From assembly GCA_026417815.1 (NCBI GenBank), contig JAOACN010000171.1:1-5530 (forward strand): a stretch of 5,530 bases of DNA, written 5' to 3'. Position 1 is the first letter of the stretch. Each line of letters begins with the position of its first letter. The position numbers were made by a program, and so were the translations under genes. Positions 1-5,500 of the stretch are shown piece after piece. This stretch comes from Chloroflexaceae bacterium (GTDB lineage: Bacteria; Chloroflexota; Chloroflexia; Chloroflexales; Chloroflexaceae). The notes below the pieces were generated by a model. The model saw nothing but the letters and a program-made list of their open reading frames with translations, ran no database searches and was not told where the DNA came from.

Positions 1-17
1 ATGTGTATAAGAGACAG
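1..17 (+). other. Tn5 mosaic-end sequencing adaptor (artefact)
   Basis: The first 17 bases, ATGTGTATAAGAGACAG, are identical to the last 17 bases of the 19-bp Tn5 mosaic end (AGATGTGTATAAGAGACAG) used in tagmentation libraries. They lie exactly at the sequence edge, as expected for untrimmed adaptor at a contig end. The reading frame of the gene next to it runs through the adaptor without a stop, so an automatic gene caller would add five or six false residues. I read this as library residue and not as a genomic transposon end, because no transposase or second end is present. Confidence 0.96.
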
Positions 18-1011
18 CCTCTTCGCTGACCAGCGCCAGGTCGAGACTCTTGGGGTCCATAAAAGGGACGTAGAGTCGCACCTCTCGTTCACCCACGGGC
101 GGGCGGGCGGGCGCGGTGGGGCTGTAGATGTCGCTATCGCGGTAGAGGGCCGCACCGCGCAGGGCCCACGTATCGCGGTCGGTAGGGCGGGTAGGCACTG
201 GCCCCACGCGCAGATGGGGGCGCACATCGCCGGTTTCGGGCGAGAACTCCCGGCGCGAAGCTTCGTCTACCTCACTCAGTTCACCGGCAACAATCAGTTC
301 GTCCATCGCCAGCCCATGGAAGCCCAGCGCCATGAGCGCCTGACGCACGGCTGGCAGGTGCAGTTCCTCGGGGGTGACAACCATGCGCACGCGCGTGCCA
401 GTGACGCCATCGAAGCGGGCGCGTTGCTCTTCGAGCATCACCCGCAGATCCTGGAGCGGGGCCAGCGCGCTCGGCGCGATCAACGTCGCCGGGATCAGCG
501 CCGTCTCCTGCGATAGTCGCGAACGCCCGGGGCCGCGGTCAAGCCCGAAGACCAGCCGGAGCAGCCAGCGCAGGCTGTCGGGCAGACCCATCGAGCGGAT
601 GAGCGTATCGGGGGTCGGGCCATCGAAGATGAGCAGGTCGAAGCGTCCCGTCTGTCGCGCCCGGTCGGCCACCAGCAGGGCGGCGGTAGCGTCCATGCCG
701 GCGAAGGCAGGCAGTTCTTCGGAGCCAATCTCGCGCAGCCGGTTGACAAAATTGCCCCGCAGGGTGCCGCGCACCTCGTCCCAGCGCCCACCGATCTCCT
801 CGATCGGGTCAATCTCCATGGCCGCCAGGTGCGGTTCCAGTTCGAGGGGGCGTGAACCGAGGCTCTGTCCGAGCAGGGCGCCGAGGAGGTGCCCGGGGCC
901 AACCGAAGCCACCAGCACACGTGCGCCGCGGCGCGCCGCATGGCAGGCTGTGGCCAGCGCCGCGGCGCTCTGCAAGAGATTGTTATAGGACGTAAAAACC
1001 AGAATGCGCAT
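18..1011 (-). CDS. ArsA-family protein with degenerate P-loop (probable pseudo-ATPase), 3' end missing
   Basis: Open from ATG at 1011 to the edge; about 331 residues are genomic and the C-terminus is lost at the adaptor junction. The start is well fixed: an in-frame TAG lies three codons upstream (1021-1023) and the first beta strand (MRILVFT) begins at once, as in ArsA. It aligns without gaps with the neighbouring ATPase over the first 49 residues. However, the P-loop GKGGTGKT is replaced by SYNNLLQS (residues 8-15), so both signature lysines are gone. The switch I aspartate (DPAHS) is Gly38 (GPGHL), and the adenine-contacting Asn of the VNKxLP motif is Ala242. Switch II survives as DGPTPDTL (130-137). 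A Pro-rich linker (about 298-308) leads into the start of an HSP20-like domain (VRLYVPFMD, from about 312), which is cut off. No good Shine-Dalgarno precedes the start. I infer a non-catalytic partner or scaffold for the active ArsA protein; loss of ATP hydrolysis is inferred from motifs only. Confidence 0.85.
97..111 (+). other. G-quadruplex-type motif on template strand
   Basis: Four runs of three G separated by single C bases. This fits the consensus of a very short-loop G-quadruplex on the plus strand, the template strand of the truncated ArsA-like gene. It encodes part of that protein's Pro/Ala/Arg linker. In a GC-rich genome such a motif can follow from proline codons alone. Confidence 0.4.
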
Positions 1012-1041
1012 AGTTGTTGTCTACGGTTCAGCGCCTGCCCT

Positions 1042-1056
1042 TGCGAACGTATCAGG
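1042..1056. repeat. 15-bp direct repeat, copy 1
   Basis: TGCGAACGTATCAGG, which differs by one base (T/C) from the copy at 1172-1186. It ends 31 nt upstream of the ATG of the degenerate ArsA gene, a position suited to a promoter element or regulator site. Its core GCGAACG occurs a third time at 1311-1317. Confidence 0.6.
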
Positions 1057-1171
1057 CGCGCCGGGCGGGCGTAAGGAGCGATGTGCCACAGCGGCGTTGT
1101 CAACGGGTAGCTTGCCAGATGGCCCGCCAGACCACCTGTCCGGGAATGAAGAGAGGGCCGTGGCCCCTATG

Positions 1172-1186
1172 TGCGAACGTACCAGG
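1172..1186. repeat. 15-bp direct repeat, copy 2
   Basis: TGCGAACGTACCAGG, in the same orientation as copy 1 and 130 bp from it, with one mismatch. Two such matches in a 458-bp non-coding stretch are unlikely by chance and suggest a protein-binding site or a fragment of a dispersed genomic repeat. Confidence 0.6.
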
Positions 1187-1270
1187 AGGGCTGCCGGAAC
1201 GCGCCTTCCTGTTCTCGTCCAGAAGAGGCGCCCATACGCAGGCGTCCCCCGGGGGCCATCCCCCTCTGGC

Positions 1271-1286
1271 GAGCCGTGAACGGCTC
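1271..1286. other. Small hairpin (6-bp stem, 4-nt loop)
   Basis: GAGCCG and CGGCTC pair around a TGAA loop. No T-tract follows on either strand, so it is not a canonical intrinsic terminator. Within the non-coding gap it may be a structural element of a leader RNA. Confidence 0.4.
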
Positions 1287-1304
1287 CATCGAGCTATACG
1301 CCCG

Positions 1305-1316
1305 GTTCGCGCGAAC
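1305..1316. promoter_or_regulatory. 12-bp perfect palindrome, possible operator
   Basis: GTTCGCGCGAAC is a perfect palindrome in the gap. Its right half includes the GCGAAC core shared with the two 15-bp repeats. A dimeric regulator site is possible; no regulator gene is present in the window. Confidence 0.35.
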
Positions 1317-1395
1317 GGAGCTTTGCCCTTCCCGACCCTCCTGAACGGCCAGATAAACCCGACCGTTACCTGACACAGGTGCAGGCGACCTGTTC

Positions 1396-1423
1396 GGACA
1401 CCGGCCCAGGGCCGACCGTGTCC
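1396..1423. other. Compound hairpin downstream of the ArsA gene
   Basis: An outer stem GGACAC/GTGTCC and an inner stem CGGCC/GGCCG with a CAG loop are separated by a 3-nt bulge. It begins 46 nt after the ArsA stop codon on the minus strand. The position suits 3'-end protection or a factor-dependent terminator. The lack of a following U-tract argues against a simple intrinsic terminator. A smaller hairpin (ACCTG/CAGGT, 1368-1380) follows. Confidence 0.4.
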
Positions 1424-1469
1424 AGATGCGCCGCGCCCGATCAGCAATCGAACCCCCTGCGATCTGGCG

Positions 1470-2711
1470 CTAGGCCGCCTCGACCCGCACTTCGTCAGAC
1501 TCCTCCACGAGCGGTTGGAGGCGTTCCTCAGCGGTTTCGCGGAACTCCAGGCGCAGCACCCCATCTTCGTAGCGATGCTCGCCCAGAGTGCAGTTGTAGA
1601 GAATGCGCGGCAGCGCGATGGTTCGCTGAATGCGCCCTACCGAGAGCGACAGATCCGGTCCGTTGCGGGTCAGTTCGACCGCTTCTTCTTCGTCGAGGAA
1701 GGGCAGGCGCATACACAACTCGTACTGTCCCCGCTCTCCCTCTTCGTTCCACTGCTCCAGCCAGATCGGGCGCTCGTCGTAGAGCAGCGCGCCGGGATCC
1801 GCTGTTCCGAAGGTGGCCCGCCCGATCGCTTCGAGGGCCTTGACGCCGATCGGCTCACCCTCCTGCAACACCGTGCGGAAAATCGGTGTTGGGGCGAAAC
1901 TGGCGTCAATTTCGCGCAGGTAGCCCTGCTGGAGGCGCACCCAGTAATCGAAGTAGGGGCCGAGATCAGCGCGCCGGGGCAGGATCTTATTGACCATCAC
2001 CGCGTCCACCAGCATACCATAGAGGTTGAGGAAGGTGTAGGCGCGGCGCGTCTCCAGCAGCGGCAGTCGTTCCGGATTGAGCACCAGGCGCAGCGAAATC
2101 TCCTGGCTGAGCAGGAAATTGGCCAGTTGTTCCATCTTTTCCAGCAGGGCGCCCACCTCCTGGAAGAAGCGATCATCGGGCAGGTCGCGTTTAAAGGTGC
2201 GCGCGACATTGGCCAGGCCGCGGTAGACGCGGAAGAACTTCTTGCCGGCGTCACCGCCGATGATCATCTCCGGATAGGCCAGCAGGCGCAGGGTGTTGCC
2301 GGTGGGGGCGGTATCGAGCACAATCGCGTCCCAGCGGCCGCTCTGCGCTTCCTGCATCACCCGTTGCAGGGCGAGGATCTCATCGAGGCCGGGCTGATTG
2401 GCCAGTTCCGCTGCCGTCGAGCGATCGATGCCCCGATTCGCGTAGGTTGAGGCGACGAACTGCTGGAAGCCGCCCAGGTTATGGCGCCACTCGTAGATCG
2501 TATCCACTTCCAGGCCATACAGCCCGGGGATAATCGGCGTGGGGCGGTCACGGCTGATGGTCGTGCCCAGGGCGTCGGCGAGGGAATGCGCCGGATCACT
2601 GGATAGCACGAGCGTCCGGCGGCCCATACGCGCCAGCAACGTCGCCGTAGCCGCCGAGATGGTGGTCTTCCCGGTGCCGCCTTTCCCCGAGTAGATGATG
2701 ACACGCGTCAT
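1470..2711 (-). CDS. ArsA/Get3-type (deviant Walker A) ATPase with C-terminal HSP20-like domain
   Basis: 413 residues, complete. The deviant Walker A motif GKGGTGKTT lies at residues 9-17 with the two diagnostic lysines, Lys10 and Lys15. Switch I is DPAHSLADALG (39-49), switch II DTAPTGNTLRLL (133-144), and the VNKILP motif (240-245) supplies the adenine-contacting Asn241. Residues about 150-235 form the helical subdomain ending in the family-typical PERLPLLETRRA (213-224). From about residue 330 a beta-rich tail (YELCMRLPFLD onward, to about 391) matches the HSP20-like domain found in many bacterial ArsA proteins. Only two cysteines are seen, with no CxxC zinc motif of Get3 and no ArsA arsenite-binding triad, so neither tail-anchor targeting nor arsenic export is supported. 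The ATG is followed immediately by the P-loop strand, which fixes the start. It follows the PH-like genes by 95 nt on the same strand. I expect a soluble, dimerising ATPase that delivers or assembles a client; the client is unknown. Confidence 0.95.
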   Translation of the reverse strand: MTRVIIYSGKGGTGKTTISAATATLLARMGRRTLVLSSDPAHSLADALGTTISRDRPTPIIPGLYGLEVDTIYEWRHNLGGFQQFVASTYANRGIDRSTAAELANQPGLDEILALQRVMQEAQSGRWDAIVLDTAPTGNTLRLLAYPEMIIGGDAGKKFFRVYRGLANVARTFKRDLPDDRFFQEVGALLEKMEQLANFLLSQEISLRLVLNPERLPLLETRRAYTFLNLYGMLVDAVMVNKILPRRADLGPYFDYWVRLQQGYLREIDASFAPTPIFRTVLQEGEPIGVKALEAIGRATFGTADPGALLYDERPIWLEQWNEEGERGQYELCMRLPFLDEEEAVELTRNGPDLSLSVGRIQRTIALPRILYNCTLGEHRYEDGVLRLEFRETAEERLQPLVEESDEVRVEAA

Positions 2712-2714
2712 ACG

Positions 2715-2720
2715 TCCCCT
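2715..2720 (-). promoter_or_regulatory. Ribosome binding site of the ArsA gene
   Basis: Read on the minus strand it is AGGGGA, followed by CGT and then ATG at 2711. The 3-nt spacer is shorter than usual, but this is the only purine-rich stretch near the start, which is independently supported by the P-loop position. Confidence 0.5.
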
Positions 2721-2742
2721 GACGGTAATCTGGCCCCTACGG

Positions 2743-2778
2743 GCGCGCTTCGACCCTCAGCGTTGGGTCGAAGCGCGC
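2743..2778. other. Intercistronic perfect 14-bp hairpin
   Basis: Arms 2743-2756 and 2765-2778 are perfect reverse complements (GCGCGCTTCGACCC and its complement) around the 8-nt loop TCAGCGTT. It fills much of the 95-nt space between the second PH-like gene and the ArsA gene. No U-run follows on either strand, so an intrinsic terminator is unlikely. More likely roles are processing, mRNA stabilisation or setting different expression levels of the flanking genes. A partial further copy of the arm (GCTTCGACC) lies at 2789-2797, hinting at a repeated element. Confidence 0.65.
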
Positions 2779-2806
2779 GTGTGCGGCGTGCTTCGACCGG
2801 CCGATG

Positions 2807-4228
2807 CTACTCCTCGTACTTCCCGTTGGCGGTCACAGTGGTCGTTTCGGAAGGATGTTCGACCCGGCTTACGGCGATCCGGCGCACCGGCGCCACGCGG
2901 GGCGCTTCTTGCGCTGGCGGTTCGGCGGCCAGTTCCTCTTCGTTCGCCGGCGGCTCGGGATCGGGCGGGGGCGCCGACGGTTCAACGCGGCGCACGCTGA
3001 TGGTGCGGCGCACCGGCTCGGGGCGCGCTGGCGCCTCGTCAGGGGGCGTCGCGGCGGCCGGGTGGCGCAGCGTGGCAGGCTCGATCTCGACCGGGGTGCT
3101 GGTGGTCGCGCGGCGCACACTCGCCCGCACCTGAATGCGCCGGGCCTGCGGGTTCTCAGCTTGAGGATCCTCCAGCGGTTCGGCGAAACGCACCGCTGCG
3201 CGCACCACCGGCCCCACGGGGGCCAGCGGGCCGCCCTCGGCTTCGTGCTGGGCCGCCACGTGGTAGATGCCACGCATGGCGTTCCGGCGCACCCGGGGAT
3301 CCTGCAGCCCGTTCACCAGTTCGGTCGCCCCGCTCACCGCCTCGGTGGCCCGGCGCAGCCCGCGGGCCAGTCGGCGCGGCCCCTCGAGCATCAGACGCAG
3401 CGAGCGGCTGACCTCGTACATGCTCGGCTGTTCGGGCAACGTCGGCAGCGCGCCTGCCGGCCCGGGCATCGGCATGGCCGACACCCCGCTCCCGGCGGCC
3501 GCAGCGTTGCGCTGGCTCTCGTAGGAGGCGATCAGATTGCCCGGGGTGGTTGGGGGCGTCATGCCGGAGACCGGCTCCTCGCCCGCGCCAAACCGCCACC
3601 AGCGCCAGCGTCGCCTGCTACTGCCCTCCTCGCCTGGCGGGGGCGTCGTGGGAGGCAGCGGCTCGGGGGTGGTAAAGAACGGTTGCAGCGGTTGGCGTTC
3701 GACGGCCGGGAAGCGCTCGACAAAGGCCGTTACCAGTGCTTCACCGGCAAGCCCGGCCACCACCTGATCGCCCACCCAGCGCACCATCTCGGCCAGCATG
3801 CTGACGTCATCGAAGGGCATGTAATCCAGGGTGTTGATCACCAGCCGTTCGCCGGATCCTGGCTCCTCGGCCGAACCGTTGATCACCACGCGACGGGTGC
3901 GCGGGGCCACCGGGGGCAGGCGGAAGGCCAGGGTCACGCGCCCATGCCAGGGATCCCAGGTTTCGGCATTGACGACGTCAACGTCCTTCCATTCAAAGCC
4001 ATCCACCGTATCGTTGAAAAAGCCGCGCGCCCAGGTGACCACACGCCGGTCAGTAAGCGCAACGTAGTCCGACAGGGCAAGGCCGCCGACACGGCGGCGC
4101 TGCTCATCCAGCAAAACGCCGTCGAAGAGCGCGAGGAGCGTCTCGCCCTCCTCGAGCAGCCCGCGGTAACGCAGCTCTTCAACGCTGGCCGCATTGACAT
4201 TGACGCCGAGATACGGGCGAGTGCTCAT
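2807..4228 (-). CDS. PH-like domain protein with Arg/Trp patch and repeated I-x-V motifs in a disordered tail
   Basis: 473 residues; I do not recognise a named family for the whole protein. Residues about 20-175 form an N-terminal bacterial PH-like domain: the LALFDGVLLDE turn and LSDYVALTDRRVVTWARG (52-69) resemble the LT-x-R-[LV] strand of that fold. A Pro-rich linker (180-200) leads to a striking RRRWRWWRF patch (205-213). A helical segment (about 268-330) resembles the equivalent part of the upstream paralogue (TELVNGLQDPRVRRNAM against NELVMTVSNNPVAQQMAM). The tail (about 335-473) is rich in Pro, Ala, Glu and Arg. It carries RRIQVR (363-368), RRTISVR (407-413) and RRIAVSR (449-455). No signal peptide or membrane span is seen. 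The ATG has a good Shine-Dalgarno and lies 9 nt after the upstream gene, so the two are probably coupled. I infer a cytoplasmic adaptor, perhaps at a membrane or particle surface, working with the ArsA proteins; the function is unknown. Confidence 0.88.
   Translation of the reverse strand: MSTRPYLGVNVNAASVEELRYRGLLEEGETLLALFDGVLLDEQRRRVGGLALSDYVALTDRRVVTWARGFFNDTVDGFEWKDVDVVNAETWDPWHGRVTLAFRLPPVAPRTRRVVINGSAEEPGSGERLVINTLDYMPFDDVSMLAEMVRWVGDQVVAGLAGEALVTAFVERFPAVERQPLQPFFTTPEPLPPTTPPPGEEGSSRRRWRWWRFGAGEEPVSGMTPPTTPGNLIASYESQRNAAAAGSGVSAMPMPGPAGALPTLPEQPSMYEVSRSLRLMLEGPRRLARGLRRATEAVSGATELVNGLQDPRVRRNAMRGIYHVAAQHEAEGGPLAPVGPVVRAAVRFAEPLEDPQAENPQARRIQVRASVRRATTSTPVEIEPATLRHPAAATPPDEAPARPEPVRRTISVRRVEPSAPPPDPEPPANEEELAAEPPAQEAPRVAPVRRIAVSRVEHPSETTTVTANGKYEE
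2864..3142 (-). repeat. Three spaced basic I-x-V motifs in the protein tail
   Basis: Residues 363-368, 407-413 and 449-455 of the 473-residue protein each read Arg-Arg, then at most one residue, then I-x-V followed by a basic or polar residue. The isoleucines are 45 and 41 residues apart, separated by Pro/Ala/Glu-rich linker. The preserved spacing and core in otherwise low-complexity sequence suggest repeated docking sites. Confidence 0.6.
3590..3616 (-). other. Codons for Arg/Trp-rich patch RRRWRWWRF
   Basis: Nine residues (205-213) contain five Arg, three Trp and one Phe between Pro/Gly-rich linkers. Such alternation of cationic and aromatic residues is typical of peptides that sit at a lipid interface or bind an anionic surface. 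The upstream paralogue has only a short PYRWLG at the comparable place, so the patch is specific to this protein. Confidence 0.6.
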
Positions 4229-4233
4229 AATCG

Positions 4234-4239
4234 TTCCCT
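4234..4239 (-). promoter_or_regulatory. Shine-Dalgarno overlapping the upstream stop codon
   Basis: On the minus strand, the TAG stop of the upstream gene (4240-4238) shares its last two bases with AGGGAA, which stands five bases before the ATG at 4228. This arrangement is typical of translational coupling and supports the chosen start of the 473-residue protein. Confidence 0.75.
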
Positions 4240-5500
4240 AGTCTCGAGTGGTTACTGGCTCCCCCCGTCCACCAGTGGACGGGCGGCGCTCATCAGACGC
4301 TAATCGATCGCCGTGGCCGACGTCACCGGAGCCGCTGCGGGCGACGGGGAAGGCCGGTGACGGCGCCAGGGCGGCGCCCCGGCGGCGCAGGGGGATGTTG
4401 CGCCGGTCGGGGAACGGAGACGGAGGGCTCGGAGCCGGGCGCGGCGGCTCACTACGCGGAGCGGTGGCGCCGGTGGCCGGCGCCGGCGGCGCCTCGGCAG
4501 GAGCGGACGCGCGACGGCGCAGGGGGATCTCGTGGTAGGTACGCGCTCCGCCTGGTTGCGGCGCCGCGGCCCGTTCCGCAGGCGCGGCCGGCCGTTCGCT
4601 CGCCGCGGAAGCCTCAGGTGGCGTCGCAGGGGCAGCCGTTGTCGCCGCGGCCGGTGATGACGCTCCTGTCTGACGATTGAGCAGACTCATCGCCATTTGC
4701 TGCGCCACGGGGTTGTTCGATACCGTCATCACCAGTTCATTGATGGCCCGGACCGCGTCCGCAAGATCACGCAGACTGCCACTGTTCAGGGCGCTCAAAT
4801 CGAATGGCAGGTCAGCTTCGCGCAACGAGCGCCGCAGCGTATCCCACGCCGAGCGGGCGAGACGGCCCGCAGCGTAGACCTGGCCGGGGGGAAGGCTTGC
4901 CGGGTCCTGATAAAAGGCGGGGAGGGGGGCGCTGGGCGCGCTCGCAGCGGCGCCGAGCCAGCGGTAGGGTGGTTCACCGGGCCGCGGCCCGTCTGCGTGT
5001 CCGAAGATCTGCTCACTCAGCACCGCGATCACTTCCGGGCCGGAGTCACGTGCATCAAAGCCTGCCTCGAGCATACCACGGGCCGTTTCGCTGGCGGTGC
5101 GCAGCAACTTCAGCCCGGCCTGCAGATCGGCAAGGGGCAACAGGGTGAGGGTGAAACGCTGCTCGTCCTCATCAGGAGCGGCGAAGCGCAGTTGCAACTG
5201 GGCGTGGAGCGGATCAAGGCCGCTACCCTGCACCTCGACCAGTTCGGCGAGGGGAAAGGCGCAGCAGAGGTGCTGCCCGTAGTCGCGCGCCCAGAGCACC
5301 ACCCGCAGGCTGGTTATGAGGCAGTAATCGTGCAACGTCGGCCCGCTCAGCCGTCGGCCGTTCTCATCAAGGAGAACGCCATCGAGAGCCACCAGCACGT
5401 GCTCATCGTGCTCAAGCACGTGCAGCATCTCGAGCTCGGCCAGGTGCGCCGGAACGATCGTATGGCTGTGGTAGAGCAGACTGATCATGGCGAGGTGCAA
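4238..5500 (-). CDS. PH-like domain protein with two I-P-L-R-R-R motifs in a disordered tail
   Basis: 420 residues from TTG at 5500, or 416 from ATG at 5488. An in-frame stop at 5525-5527 limits the start, and neither start has a clear Shine-Dalgarno; I prefer the ATG, although the longer form is equally open. The N-terminal part (about 18-125) is the same PH-like domain as in the downstream paralogue. Over a 46-residue block (28-73 here, 24-69 there) I count 24 identities, including DGVLLDE, DY and RVV-WAR. A middle helical part (about 207-278) ends in NELVMTVSNNPVAQQMAMSLL-type sequence. The tail (280-420) is dominated by Ala and Pro and holds EIPLRRR (324-330) and NIPLRRR (368-374). No membrane span is seen. 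The pair probably arose by duplication with divergence of the linkers. Whole-protein function is unknown; a role as an adaptor for the ArsA proteins is inferred from neighbourhood and tail motifs. Confidence 0.85.
   Translation of the reverse strand: MHLAMISLLYHSHTIVPAHLAELEMLHVLEHDEHVLVALDGVLLDENGRRLSGPTLHDYCLITSLRVVLWARDYGQHLCCAFPLAELVEVQGSGLDPLHAQLQLRFAAPDEDEQRFTLTLLPLADLQAGLKLLRTASETARGMLEAGFDARDSGPEVIAVLSEQIFGHADGPRPGEPPYRWLGAAASAPSAPLPAFYQDPASLPPGQVYAAGRLARSAWDTLRRSLREADLPFDLSALNSGSLRDLADAVRAINELVMTVSNNPVAQQMAMSLLNRQTGASSPAAATTAAPATPPEASAASERPAAPAERAAAPQPGGARTYHEIPLRRRASAPAEAPPAPATGATAPRSEPPRPAPSPPSPFPDRRNIPLRRRGAALAPSPAFPVARSGSGDVGHGDRLASDERRPSTGGRGEPVTTRD
4264..4283. other. Hairpin near the 3' end of the first PH-like gene
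   Basis: CCCGTCCA (4264-4271) and TGGACGGG (4276-4283) are perfect reverse complements around CCAG. It lies inside coding sequence, 24 nt before the stop region where the next gene's ribosome binding site sits. It could influence translational coupling, or be chance in GC-rich DNA. Confidence 0.4.
4379..4531 (-). repeat. Two I-P-L-R-R-R motif codings, 44 codons apart
   Basis: A 14-nt identical DNA string (CGGCGCAGGGGGAT on the plus strand) occurs at 4383-4396 and 4515-4528, exactly 132 nt apart and in frame. It encodes IPLRR twice. The surrounding sequence is not otherwise duplicated, so either selection preserves the motif or an old 44-codon duplication has decayed around it. Confidence 0.65.

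Larger units (their letters stand above)
1012..1469. other. 458-bp intergenic region with small hairpins and repeats, no convincing gene
   Basis: The region lies between the stop of the active ArsA gene and the start of the degenerate one, on the same strand. Short open frames cross it on both strands, but their products are Arg/Gly/Pro/Ser-rich, resemble nothing I know and lack ribosome binding sites. It contains a 15-bp direct repeat, a perfect 12-bp palindrome and at least two compact hairpins, none followed by a T-tract in either direction. Its size suggests that the downstream gene has its own promoter, although I cannot point to clear -35 and -10 boxes. Rho-dependent termination or an untranslated regulatory RNA is possible but not shown. 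Confidence 0.7.

Noticed and set aside
1..17. Genuine genomic Tn5/IS50 end
   Set aside because: Only the hyperactive mosaic-end sequence is present, exactly at the sequence edge, with no IS50 sequence or target duplication.
1..516. Plus-strand 171-residue open frame beginning at the first base
   Set aside because: Its ATG lies in the sequencing adaptor, and the frame is antisense to the ArsA-like gene, whose minus-strand protein shows clear family motifs.
1271..1423. Intrinsic terminators after the ArsA gene
   Set aside because: The hairpins here are short or bulged, and none is followed by a T-tract on the transcribed strand.
1100..1564. Minus-strand 154- and 69-residue frames in the gap
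   Set aside because: The longer one starts inside the ArsA gene in another frame. Both lack a ribosome binding site and have low-complexity composition with no recognised family.
1515..2450. Plus-strand 311-residue open frame opposite the ArsA gene
   Set aside because: It is a mirror frame of high-GC coding DNA. The minus-strand product has an intact P-loop and switch motifs; the plus product is Gln/Ala/Glu-rich without recognisable features.
1470..2711. Arsenite-pump ATPase (arsenic resistance) assignment
   Set aside because: The ArsA cysteine triad and any arsB, arsD or arsR neighbour are missing. The protein is a single-domain ArsA with an HSP20-like tail, a form found in many bacteria without arsenic function.
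2804..4303. Plus-strand 499-residue open frame opposite the second PH-like gene
   Set aside because: The product is Arg/His/Gly-rich, has no known motif, and covers a minus-strand gene with paralogue support and a good ribosome binding site.
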